NCBI GenBank assembly: GCA_010909725.1
Contig: JAACMV010000010.1
Coordinates: 907,501-971,500, forward strand
Source: Picochlorum sp. 'celeri'
Lineage: Eukaryota; Chlorophyta; Trebouxiophyceae
Direction of reading: 5' to 3'
DNA: 64,000 nt
A program made the position numbers and the translations under genes. The notes beneath the pieces are model-generated. The model was given only the letters and a program-made list of their open reading frames with translations. It ran no database searches and was not told the origin of the DNA. How positions within the stretch are numbered: position 1 is the stretch's first letter; each line of letters opens with the position of its first letter. Of this stretch, positions 12,801 to 21,462 are shown piece after piece.

Positions 12801-13093
12801 GATACGGAGGATTTTTTGTCTTCACCATCACCGTACACGAGAAGAACCACGAGAAGATTAGCGAATTCGTCAAAGAGCTATGCCCTTCATGCAGACTCAC
12901 ATACTCTGTTGCAGGAACCGAAAAGTACGAGCTCCCAACTAAAGATGTGACGCTAGACAAGGTATTCGAAGCAATCAAACACTCTCCAAAAGCCAAAGAC
13001 CTCGGCATCATAGATTGGGGCATCTCCAATGCCACCCTAGAGGAAGTCTTCATCAAATTTGCCAAAGAAGCTGGTGTGCAAGGCGGCCATTAA
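9864..13093 (+). CDS. ABCA-type ABC transporter, second copy (2 exons)
   Basis: Exons 9864-11794 and 11872-13093, with a 77-bp intron (donor CATG|GTACGC, acceptor TGTACTGCAG). Splicing turns the membrane-domain end into the usual LAWYIEQIYPQG step into the NBD and gives about 1050 residues. There is a first helix near 90-115, a long Cys-rich lumenal loop (about 120-435), six helices (about 435-645), then the NBD: Walker A GPNGAGKSTS near 765, signature FSGGMKRRLS near 866, Walker B VVYLDEPSTGLDP near 887. It has the same half-size architecture as the neighbour at 6352-9534, but the lumenal loop differs strongly, so the duplication, if that is the origin, is old. Confidence 0.9.
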
Positions 13094-13168
13094 TTCATTC
13101 TTATTTTGTTTCGTTCACAATTACATTGTACTACTATAATAATCATGCTACACAAATAACTGATTGAA

Positions 13169-14275
13169 TTACACCCAGTTTCTTGGGTTTTTGCATGCAT
13201 CCATAAACTCAGCCTCTGGGGTTCCTGGTGCTGGAGTATGATCATACTCCCATCCAGCAGTCTTTGGCAGAGACATCAAAATAGACTCTATTCTTCCACC
13301 AGTCTTCAATCCGAAAGTTGTACCACGATCATACACCAAATTGAATTCAACATAACGTCCCCTACGCAACTGCTGCCATGCCTTCTCTTCCTCTGTGTAT
13401 GGATCATTCATGTGCTTCTTCACAATTGGGACATATGCATTGGCTACATTATTCACGCATTCAGTGGAGAATGCAAGAATCTTCTCTGGATCCCTGTCGT
13501 TCAAATCATCGAAGAAAATTCCACCCAATCCTCTCATTTCCTGTCTGTGCTTGATGGTGAAGTACTCATCGCACCATGACTTGAACTTGGGGTAAAATTC
13601 TGGATCATGCTTGTCACAGATATCCTTGTATGTTCCATGGAAGTGCTTCATATCCTCCTCCACGACATAGGATGGGGTGATATCGGTACCTCCACCAAAC
13701 CACCACTGTCCTGGAATACCATTCCAGTCATCAGTCTCGAAATAACGGTAGTTGAAATGCATGGTTGGGCAGTGTGGGTTCCATGGATGCATCACAGAAG
13801 AAATTCCAGCAGCAAAGAATGGGACTCTATCGGCATCCTTCAAATCCTTCACATCATGCCCAATAGCAGCCCTGTATGCCTCGGCAGGCATGCTTCCATA
13901 CACCACAGACACATTCACACCAGCCTTCTCCCACACATTACCGTCCTTCAACACACGGGTGATACCTCCACCTCCTCCAGCACGGGTCCACGCATCCTGA
14001 TGGAATGGCTGACCATCCACCTCACTGATGGCTGCACAGATGGAGTCCTGAGCATCACGAATCACACGCTCAAACCTCCCCCGCATGCTGTTTGGATCAT
14101 CAATACCCTCTCTCAACAGAGAATTAGGCACCTTGTCCACATAATCTTCCTTCTCAATCGCAGCAGCTGAAACCCGCCACGATGCTCTCTGAGCAGCCTT
14201 GTGCTTGAACACAGCAGTTGGCACAGCTCTGCTGGCAGCAGCAGACTTGTGCTGCACAGTCGTCGTCTTCAACAT
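13169..14275 (-). CDS. HEMF: Oxygen-dependent coproporphyrinogen III oxidase, plastid
   Basis: 368 residues from the ATG at 14275; the frame stays open further upstream but family length and a plausible transit peptide favour this start. It decarboxylates coproporphyrinogen III to protoporphyrinogen IX in heme and chlorophyll synthesis. The first 45 or so residues are Ala/Ser/Lys-rich and transit-like. The core has [10 protein letters not shown], the metal- or substrate-side motif [10 protein letters not shown], and the C-terminal signature [16 protein letters not shown] followed by [12 protein letters not shown]. Its 3' end converges with the ABCA gene across 75 bp. It lies next to two plastid-targeted LTD genes and a YGGT gene, a neighbourhood of chloroplast functions. 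Confidence 0.95.
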   Translation of the reverse strand: MLKTTTVQHKSAAASRAVPTAVFKHKAAQRASWRVSAAAIEKEDYVDKVPNSLLREGIDDPNSMRGRFERVIRDAQDSICAAISEVDGQPFHQDAWTRAGGGGGITRVLKDGNVWEKAGVNVSVVYGSMPAEAYRAAIGHDVKDLKDADRVPFFAAGISSVMHPWNPHCPTMHFNYRYFETDDWNGIPGQWWFGGGTDITPSYVVEEDMKHFHGTYKDICDKHDPEFYPKFKSWCDEYFTIKHRQEMRGLGGIFFDDLNDRDPEKILAFSTECVNNVANAYVPIVKKHMNDPYTEEEKAWQQLRRGRYVEFNLVYDRGTTFGLKTGGRIESILMSLPKTAGWEYDHTPAPGTPEAEFMDACKNPRNWV

Positions 14276-14857
14276 GATGATGCTTATGAAACTCCTGCAG
14301 CACCAACAACCATTAGTATTCGTCATATATCAATACAACAACAAGGGTATCCATGTATCAAGATATCCAAGACGGTATCGGCGTGACCCGAGTGATTTAT
14401 ACATACACAAGAACACACAAACCCACCTTTGGATGGATGAAAGATTGCTATATGTTGTCAGAAACCTACAACATATATATTTAAATAATTATAATGCTTC
14501 TGAATGCCCATGAGCAGCCCGTAAATGCAAATGCCAATCATCATCCCCATCCGGATAATGGCCCGTGTCGAGGATGATCGTGTCACGTCGCCAATATCGA
14601 CATATATCCTCGGTCCAACTATCCCTTTGATAGGACCCATCCATCCCTTTCACCCCATGCGTGCAGCGAGAGAGACGTGTCACAAGAGGGGTACTACTTT
14701 TGATGAACACGTGTCCTTTTTTTCTTCTCGGTCACCGTGATATGATCCAGATGTTGTCGGTTCATACCTGCATTGGTAATCAATAGTACATCTGCTTGCA
14801 CTCTATATAGAACGAGAGGTTTTTTCATCACACATTCTAGTTACTACTCATAATACT
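14276..14857. promoter_or_regulatory. Divergent promoter region, HEMF and LTD copy 1
   Basis: 582 bp between two plastid-protein genes transcribed away from each other. A CTATATAG box near 14802-14809 lies about 50 bp upstream of the LTD ATG and is a reasonable TATA element for it. An AT-rich ACATATATATTT is at 14470-14481. No ORF here looks real. Confidence 0.35.
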
Positions 14858-15301
14858 ATGATTGGTCATACCACCACCACCTTGGCAACTGTGAGAGCAG
14901 CACCACGGTGCTATGCTCGCCGCTCGACACCTCATCGCATGATGATGACCAACGCATCATCAATGAGATTGAGAGCTGTGTTTGGTAAGAATGATTACAG
15001 AGATCTCAAGGGAGAGCAGAGATCGGACTACGAATATCAGGATGCAGATGACTACTTCAACTGTATGGGTATGTTGGCAGCAGAGGGAACGTACGATCGA
15101 TTAGAGGAGTGGTCTGATGCAGGTGTACATCCAATTGATATGATTCTTCTCATGGCATGCGAAGAGAGTGATGCGCCAAAGGTGGAGGAAGTTTTAAATG
15201 CAGGAGCCCAACCAACAGTACAGGATCCAAGGACTGGAATGGGGCCCATGGATGTCTGTACTGATGACGACATCATGGCAATGCTCCGCGCCAAAGCATA
15301 A
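14858..15301 (+). CDS. LTD: LTD-like plastid protein, copy 1 (LHCP translocation defect)
   Basis: 147 residues, one exon. In plants LTD (GDC1) hands light-harvesting proteins from the inner-envelope translocon to the chloroplast SRP pathway in the stroma. A transit-like N-terminus of about 45 residues precedes the conserved region. That region has DDYFNCMGMLAAEGTYDRLE, then HPIDMILLMACEES and an ankyrin-like APKVEEVLNAGAQPTV stretch ending in GPMDVCTDD. These match the LTD core order. A second copy lies 369 bp downstream on the same strand. This copy is the more diverged: it has C where copy 2 has Y in YFNYMGM. Confidence 0.82.
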   Translation: MIGHTTTTLATVRAAPRCYARRSTPHRMMMTNASSMRLRAVFGKNDYRDLKGEQRSDYEYQDADDYFNCMGMLAAEGTYDRLEEWSDAGVHPIDMILLMACEESDAPKVEEVLNAGAQPTVQDPRTGMGPMDVCTDDDIMAMLRAKA

Positions 15302-15670
15302 TCGTGATGATTATAATGGTGGTCGTCGCAGTGGAAGCATCTTGATTGTCGTTGGAGGCATCATTCTCTCATTGACTTGGCATCTGGACAATCTGGATAA
15401 GATGGAGACGACCATCGCGGTGGCATTGCATTTTCAGGATGGGCTCCAGCCCTCCTTACCCATTAATTATAATTATTAGTAGTAGTATATCTGTAATAGA
15501 GGTTCCGAATCTGCACAAGTATAGTTATCTACTGACAAAGGTATGTACATGTCACACATCCGTGGTATCACCACGAATGGTGTTCACCCTCTGGATACGC
15601 CGATATTAAGGCGAATAACTCCTAATAACCCTCTTGTTACTCTTGATATAGATATATATATAGTATAAGG
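15302..15670. promoter_or_regulatory. Intergenic region between the LTD paralogues
   Basis: 369 bp holding the 3' UTR of copy 1 and the promoter of copy 2. A TA-repeat, GATATAGATATATATATAG (15646-15664), ends just before the ATG of copy 2, so the TATA-like region is unusually close to the coding start and the 5' UTR may be very short. No gene is seen. Confidence 0.35.
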
Positions 15671-16132
15671 ATGATGATAGTAAGAGGAATACAGATGACC
15701 AGGCGGAGTATGCCTCTGGTGTCTGCCACACAACAGAGAAGAAGAACAAGGTTGGTGACAGCACGACGAGGCAGGGAGTCGTCGATGCGCTGCCACGCAT
15801 TCTTCAACTTTAATAAGAATGCGGCTGAAGCCAATGTCACGACCAAGTCGAGGTCTGATTTTGATATGCAAGAGGTTGAGGATTATTTCAATTACATGGG
15901 CATGTTGGCAGCTGAAGGGAACTATGATTCTTTGGATGTGCTCATGGAGTCTGGGTTGGAGCCTGTGGATCTTCTCTTGTTGATGGCGTGCAGTGAGGAT
16001 GATTTTCCCAAGGTGGAGGAAGTGTTGGGTGCTGGGGCGAATGTTGGTGTGAAGAATCCAGCTGATGGGAAGACACCCATGGAGATGTGTACCAAGGAAG
16101 AGATTAAGGAATTGTTACAGGCAAATGCCTAA
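15671..16132 (+). CDS. LTD: LTD-like plastid protein, copy 2
   Basis: 153 residues, one exon, starting at the first of two adjacent ATGs. An Arg/Thr/Ser-rich N-terminus of about 50 residues resembles a chloroplast transit peptide. The mature part has VEDYFNYMGMLAAEGNYDSL, then EPVDLLLLMACSED and the ankyrin-like FPKVEEVLGAGANVGV, ending in MEMCTKEEIKELL. This copy keeps the canonical YFNYMGM motif of LTD/GDC1. By eye about half of the core residues match copy 1. Same-strand adjacency implies tandem duplication. Whether the two copies split cargo or conditions is unknown. Confidence 0.85.
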   Translation: MMIVRGIQMTRRSMPLVSATQQRRRTRLVTARRGRESSMRCHAFFNFNKNAAEANVTTKSRSDFDMQEVEDYFNYMGMLAAEGNYDSLDVLMESGLEPVDLLLLMACSEDDFPKVEEVLGAGANVGVKNPADGKTPMEMCTKEEIKELLQANA

Positions 16133-16359
16133 GAGTGCATCATTCATTAGTATCTACGAATAGGAATTATAGTATAGTATACATGTATATAGATATGAAC
16201 ATCGTCGTCATGTCATTCTTCGCCTTCTAAAGGCACACACAGAACTCTGTGCCATCTTCTCATCCACAGATGATGTTTCCTGATCACAAAACGCATCATG
16301 CCTCGTCTCTCTGACCCATTAAATAAACATTTCATACATAGATATAACTAATTGTCGCC

Positions 16360-17045
16360 ATGAATACAATCTTTTCGATGAAGAATACGGTGAACAACGC
16401 AGCTGTGTTGGAAGAACGGACAAGGTACGCTTTGGTTCCATCTACGCAAGAGAGCCACCGTTGCCATTCCACGTGTGTAATTACAACAATTATTTCATTA
16501 TTATTTGTAGATCGGATGGTGGATTTGAAGTCTCTGTGAAGAATGTCGGTCCATTGCCACACGTTCACTTTCTCAGACACAGACCTTTTGCTGCCATCAT
16601 CCCGGGCGATGGGGTTGCTGAGCAGGTCATCACGACTGGGTTGAACCAGTTTCTGAGCTTGTATAACGCAGCGTTGATTGGTCGTTTGGTGTTGACGTGG
16701 TTCCCAAATCCACCTCAGGTTATTGTGACTCCCTTAGCAACGATATGTGATCCATATCTCAACTTGTTCAGAGGAATCATTCCACCCTTGGGAGGCACGA
16801 TTGATCTGTCTCCCATCTTGGCATTCGTGGTATTGGATGTACGTTTGAAATGATTTTTTTACCTGATCACGATGACAATGATAATCATGATGATTATAAT
16901 GATGTTGCAGTTGTTTACCAATTCTGCTGCGGCATTGCCAGCAGAGATGGACATGGTAGAAAAGAACAAGGTACATACAACATCTAGAAGACAAACTCAA
17001 GCAAAGGCGTGGTGGGCAAAGGTGATGAGCCACCGCGAATGTTAA
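16360..17045 (+). CDS. YGGT/YlmG family membrane protein, plastid (3 exons)
   Basis: I join 16360-16424, 16511-16838 and 16911-17045. Introns of 86 and 72 bp have GTACG donors and TTTGTAG / GTTGCAG acceptors; phases agree and give about 175 residues. YlmG/YGGT proteins are small membrane proteins; in plastids they act in nucleoid distribution or cytochrome b6 maturation (CCB3). Two hydrophobic YGGT segments surround RLVLTWFPNPP (which matches the W-[FY]-P signature) and GGTIDLSPILAFVVLD. The second intron is needed to reach LFTNSAAALPAEM, which matches plant YlmG1 C-termini. The last about 25 residues (after KNK) are unusual, so a different 3' splice choice there is possible. Confidence 0.75.
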
Positions 17046-17161
17046 TGAGAGAGATGCAAAAGATAGTTGTTGGAGATGAAGAATAATCATGGCATTGTAT
17101 GGCGTCATTAGTAGAAGATTGTAATACTATTTAATACGAGTATCAAATTATATTTTTACAT

Positions 17162-18769
17162 ATGGGTATATGGATGAATCCATCTCGGCCACGCGTGGTC
17201 ACTGTGAATCACATGGGTACCCACAACATGTCCAAGTGTTGTTTACGCTGTCGATACAAACATGCTGCGACGAGGATTCCTTCTTCTTATCAACACGTGT
17301 GTTTATATAAAATTCGTGGGCATCATCGCGGACAACATGATGGTAGGAGAGGGCAGCTGACGATTGTTGCCTGCAACGAAGAGCCAGCCTCGAATACTAC
17401 CCATGGGCATGTGTCTCACAGCAAGAGTGGAGAAGGCGCTCAGCAAGACACAGCCATGGCGTCTTCTTCTTCTTCTTCATCATCTAGTACAACATCGCCT
17501 CTCGTGTACGATGGCATCATCTTTGATATGGATGGGACCTTGTCTGTCAGCTGTATTGATTATCAGTTGATGCGTCAATCATTAGATATACCCCAGGGAG
17601 ACTTGTTCACAGTCATGGAAACATGGGATGACGGTGACCGTATTCTTCGCAGCATGGATACGATTTTGGAGATTGAGGATGTGGCTGCAGGACAGTCAAA
17701 AGGCATGCCTGGCTTGGAAGAGCTGCTCTTGTATTTACAGGAGCACCCTGTCAAGGTTGGGTTGGTGACTCGTAATACAGAGTATAGCGTGAATGCATTC
17801 TTCGAGTCGATTGGGCATGACTACAGAGATGTTTTTGATATCATCATGACGAGAGAGTTTCCATATGTCAAGCCAGATAAGAGATGCCTGACCCATTTTG
17901 CAGACGCATGGGGCATCTCTCCAGCTCGCCTTCTCATGGTTGGAGATTCAACAGAAGATGTAGAGTGCGGTAATGCAGCTGGAACAGCGACATGTCTCAT
18001 CAGTGGTGGAGGAAATGAGATTACCAGCGAGGATGACAAAACAAAGCCCCCTCGGGGTACAATTCCCTCCTTTCAGGTAGACTCGCTGTATGAATTACAG
18101 CAGCGATTGGAAAAGAGGGATACAAAGCTGGGTTGGAATGAACTCTCACTCGATGATAGGGCCATGGATGCTGGGGCACCATTTCAAGGCCTTGAGTTTT
18201 TCAACTTTATGTTTGAGAGCGGTGCTGTGCAGGCTCCTGCCTGCTCCTTCCCTCGCCTCAGATCAACCATACTCGAGACAGACGTAGATAACATGCACCC
18301 AGGAGATCGTATCCTACATCTTGGCTGTGGTGACGGATCATTGACCAAAATGCTCTTCAGTGCTGGTTTCAACTGTGTTGGTGCGGATGTGGGCACATCT
18401 GCCGAAAAGGCGCGCACGCGTGGCCTCGCCACCATGGCCATAGACCCAACACTCTCCAAGATAGAAGAGGAGATCAAGGAACAGATGGGCGACGCCCTCT
18501 TCGACGCTGTGGTCTTCCTTCAGGACCACCCACACAACAGCTCAACTGCCACAGCACTCATCTCCTCCACACAAGCCCTGTCGTCACTCCGAGCCTTGAC
18601 CGCAAAAGGAACCGGCACCTGCATTTTTGAAGTCAATGTACCATCAAATGATGGCACTGCATTCTCAAAAGAAAGCTTTGTATCCACAGTAGCGACACCG
18701 TCTGGTTGGACAGTCATGTCTGTCGACCAGTCTGAAACGACCCTACGGTGCATTCTCCTCAACGCATAA
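17162..18769 (+). CDS. HAD-family phosphatase fused to a class I SAM methyltransferase-like domain
   Basis: 535 residues, single exon. A basic N-terminus of about 80 residues may target an organelle. Residues about 115-290 form a HAD hydrolase: motif I FDMDGT with nucleophile Asp near 122, motif II VTRN in place of the more usual S/T-N, motif III Lys in YVKPDK and motif IV MVGDSTEDV. Residues about 345-535 start with a glycine-rich SAM-binding motif ILHLGCGDGSLT near 385 followed by an acidic VGADVG. They end in strands typical of class I methyltransferases. The substrate cannot be inferred. No stop or splice signal separates the halves, so the fusion appears real within this sequence. Confidence 0.8.
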   Translation: MGIWMNPSRPRVVTVNHMGTHNMSKCCLRCRYKHAATRIPSSYQHVCLYKIRGHHRGQHDGRRGQLTIVACNEEPASNTTHGHVSHSKSGEGAQQDTAMASSSSSSSSSTTSPLVYDGIIFDMDGTLSVSCIDYQLMRQSLDIPQGDLFTVMETWDDGDRILRSMDTILEIEDVAAGQSKGMPGLEELLLYLQEHPVKVGLVTRNTEYSVNAFFESIGHDYRDVFDIIMTREFPYVKPDKRCLTHFADAWGISPARLLMVGDSTEDVECGNAAGTATCLISGGGNEITSEDDKTKPPRGTIPSFQVDSLYELQQRLEKRDTKLGWNELSLDDRAMDAGAPFQGLEFFNFMFESGAVQAPACSFPRLRSTILETDVDNMHPGDRILHLGCGDGSLTKMLFSAGFNCVGADVGTSAEKARTRGLATMAIDPTLSKIEEEIKEQMGDALFDAVVFLQDHPHNSSTATALISSTQALSSLRALTAKGTGTCIFEVNVPSNDGTAFSKESFVSTVATPSGWTVMSVDQSETTLRCILLNA

Positions 18770-18866
18770 TACTATTAAAATGCTGTAATATTACAAGAAC
18801 AAAAAAACAAAGTATACCTCACAGACATGGCCAAAAGAAGAATGTCCCGAATGTTCCACGGACACG

Positions 18867-19022
18867 TTACGCTTTGCTTTGTCTGTCAAACTCCGCTTGG
18901 GTGGATGCTTTGCACTTGCATCGATCTTGTTCTGGTACTCCATTCAAAGCAGTGTCAATATGACGACCGCACCCACTCCAGGTGGCTTTAGAGCAACTTC
19001 CGCATGTCGACTTGAAACACAT
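18867..19022 (-). CDS. Conserved small Cys-rich protein
   Basis: A 51-residue ORF from an ATG at 19022, too short for usual ORF filters. It carries MCFKSTCGSCSKATW, then GCGRHIDTALNGVP and CKC. This Cys spacing (C-x4-C-x2-C, then GCG-[RQ]-H, a VP pair and CxC) is the layout of a widespread family of uncharacterised small proteins in plants and fungi, presumably metal binding. It sits between two convergent larger genes, 97 bp past the HAD-methyltransferase stop. The opposite-strand ORF over the same bases lacks any recognisable pattern. The call relies on motif recall without an alignment. Confidence 0.6.
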   Translation of the reverse strand: MCFKSTCGSCSKATWSGCGRHIDTALNGVPEQDRCKCKASTQAEFDRQSKA

Positions 19023-19361
19023 TGTGAATTCTTCCTTCTTCTTTCTTTCTTTCTTTCTTCTCACGTATATATGAAATGATAAAATAAACACTATTACCGT
19101 ATGGTTGCAGTAATAGTAATACGAATGTGAATTAATTCTGAGCCCTAGGGAGGGGACGAGGCCCTGTTGTAGAGCCCTTCATCCGACAATCATGACGAGA
19201 GTGCTCTCGAGAGAGAGAGACAAGAAGAAGAAAAGACATACCTCTGGATGAATGTTCTTGTTGTTGTTGTTGTTACAATTGTTGTTGTGACAAAAGATTG
19301 CATTTCAAAGACCTGAATATACATATACATAGAGTAGAAACTAGAGAAAAAAAGAGAGAGA
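19023..19361. other. Intergenic region with microsatellites
   Basis: 339 bp between the small Cys-rich gene start and the permease stop. It holds a CTT/CTTT run (19035-19058), a GTT trinucleotide run (19259-19274) and an AGAG run (19208-19221). It must contain the small gene's promoter and the permease 3' UTR. No other gene is visible. Confidence 0.4.
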
Positions 19362-20987
19362 CTAGGCAAACAATGTGGTGTTCTTGGCAGCTTCAATCAT
19401 GCTCTCCACTGATGCCACAATGACTGCCAAGGTGATGAGGAAGCAGAACAGATCAATACAACGCAAGAAGATTCTGTATGCCCTGCTAGGCCTGAACACA
19501 CGGATGTAGCACGCAATTGGGAAATATACTGTCATGGGCCAGAACCCAATGGCTCCAACAAAGCCCAGGATGGACTGGAAGAAGGGCAGTAAGACTGCCA
19601 AGAATGTCAGTAATAGCACATATATTGTTCTGTATACCAATCTGAGACCAAGTCCCCGTGTACACCACCTGAGATATTTGTTTTTCACGTCTTTGCAGAC
19701 TTTGAATTCAATCCATTCTTCCACCAAGACGAAATGAGGCTGTGACCACACCTGGTAGGCAGGAATCATGTGCAGTACAACCATCACATTGGCCATATCC
19801 AATACCCATTGAGGTGCGATACCAGCATAATCAGTCAGAATGTATCCTGTGGGCATGTTATATCCCAGGCTTGCAAAGCCAGCACAGGATACTGCAATAT
19901 AAAAGCCAGTCATGACGGCAACAGAATAGTTGACTGCTCTCTTCATCGATGTAATAGGCCCAGTATTCTTCCCCTTCGCATTTTGAAGAGTATCTTGAAT
20001 TTCCAACAGAATAATAGCGAACGAATAGGCAAAGAGCACAGCTCCAATCGAGTTTAAAATATTCCAGACCTGTTTTGCTGTGGTGTTGAATTGCATGGGT
20101 GAGATTCCACCATTGGTGCCATGATACCCAACTGTAATACCGAACGCAATGATACTGTATCCAAATGACATGACAGCCCCGAATGCAGACGCCCACCAGA
20201 AACTCTCCAACGTGGGAACTTGGGATAAGAATATTTGAACACCTCCAAAGATAATTCCCATGGCCCACTGTTGGTTGAAACACCCACTCTCCCCTCCACA
20301 AGCTCCATCTGCAATGGCTTTCATTGACTCAGCAGCTGTAATAGTATACGCGAGAGCTGTGAGAACCAGATTGGCTTGCTGAAGGATGGCAAGGATGATC
20401 ATTCCAGGAACTCCCATGACTGTCCTGACCATCTGGGGGAAGGTACGCTGACGGACACCATCTATGATGTAAAGATCAGCCAATAATTGACCGGTAAAAA
20501 CAGTAATCCATGCGAACAAGACAAAGCATATGGCCCCGAGGATCCACCCTAAACTGGCCATGGCATATGGGAGCGCCAAGACACCGGCACCAATCACGGC
20601 TGTGATGATATGCCCAAACGCAGTCCATGTATTCCCAGAACGCTTCACACCATCTTCGTGAATCCAGTTGCTCGATCTCAGAGTTTCAACACTGGGAAGT
20701 TCTCCAACGAGAGAGTTTAAACGATCTCCGTATGCAAGGTCTGCAGAGACCTTTCCTGAGGAGATGGGAACGCTCTGTATGGGCACGTCGTCCGTGTTAA
20801 ACTCCTGCAGCACGTCATCACGAATCGACGTTAGATTCGCAATGGCAGCAGAGTACCCCGACGTGAGTCGTGTACTCCCCATGCCAGATCCTCCATTCTC
20901 CAGCCCAGGCCCGTATCGAGAGCCCGTCGACCCTCGGCGCCTGACAGCAGCAGAGTCGCGTGACTCTTCCTTCCCGTTCAATTCCAT
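19362..20987 (-). CDS. Amino acid permease, AAAP family (plant AAP-like)
   Basis: 541 residues, one exon, starting at the ATG at 20987. AAAP carriers co-transport amino acids with protons across the plasma membrane or vacuole. A hydrophilic N-terminus of about 115 residues leads into some eleven hydrophobic segments. The first has the family signature GAGVLALPYAMASLGWILG, followed by FTGQLLADLY. The later SCAGFASLGY and GAIGFWPMTVYFPIACYI match the conserved helix and the C-terminal P-x-YFP motif of plant AAPs. The cytosolic N-terminal extension is longer than in land-plant AAPs and may be regulatory. Substrate preference cannot be read from sequence. Confidence 0.88.
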   Translation of the reverse strand: MELNGKEESRDSAAVRRRGSTGSRYGPGLENGGSGMGSTRLTSGYSAAIANLTSIRDDVLQEFNTDDVPIQSVPISSGKVSADLAYGDRLNSLVGELPSVETLRSSNWIHEDGVKRSGNTWTAFGHIITAVIGAGVLALPYAMASLGWILGAICFVLFAWITVFTGQLLADLYIIDGVRQRTFPQMVRTVMGVPGMIILAILQQANLVLTALAYTITAAESMKAIADGACGGESGCFNQQWAMGIIFGGVQIFLSQVPTLESFWWASAFGAVMSFGYSIIAFGITVGYHGTNGGISPMQFNTTAKQVWNILNSIGAVLFAYSFAIILLEIQDTLQNAKGKNTGPITSMKRAVNYSVAVMTGFYIAVSCAGFASLGYNMPTGYILTDYAGIAPQWVLDMANVMVVLHMIPAYQVWSQPHFVLVEEWIEFKVCKDVKNKYLRWCTRGLGLRLVYRTIYVLLLTFLAVLLPFFQSILGFVGAIGFWPMTVYFPIACYIRVFRPSRAYRIFLRCIDLFCFLITLAVIVASVESMIEAAKNTTLFA

Positions 20988-21462
20988 CCGTTGTAAATCC
21001 TCAAATATTCGACAACAAAGTCTTCAAAATAGTATGCTTCAAAGATTGGCTCTACTATTGGAATACTTGGGAACCCTGGATATCAAGGGCCCACCGCTTC
21101 CTCCGAAACCCTAGTTCTCTTGCCACGAGGAGACTGTAACAGTTCAGGAATAGATCCTGACTCCTAGAATTGATTTACTAAGAAAATATATGTATGTTGA
21201 GAGTGAAGTAGCAGTGCATGACATGCGATGCAACCAGATTGCATGCTCTGGCGATGTAGATCTCCGGAGATTGGCTTTGGAAATAAAAACAAGGGAGACG
21301 GGGAACAGAAACCCCATCAAGACTACCCATTGATAGGACACATGAGAATAACACCAAGATACGTGATACGAAATATCTTATTAGTCAAGAGCAAGGGAAT
21401 TAACACGCTGTCTATTAAAAGATTCATCAAAGCTGAATCAAGTATAATAATAAGACAGTGTG
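20988..21462. promoter_or_regulatory. Divergent promoter region, permease and carotenoid dioxygenase
   Basis: 475 bp between two genes reading outward. AT-rich patches occur at 21181-21195 and 21370-21380. A local ACATGCGATGCAACCAGATTG segment is GC-richer but forms no gene that I can support. Confidence 0.35.
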
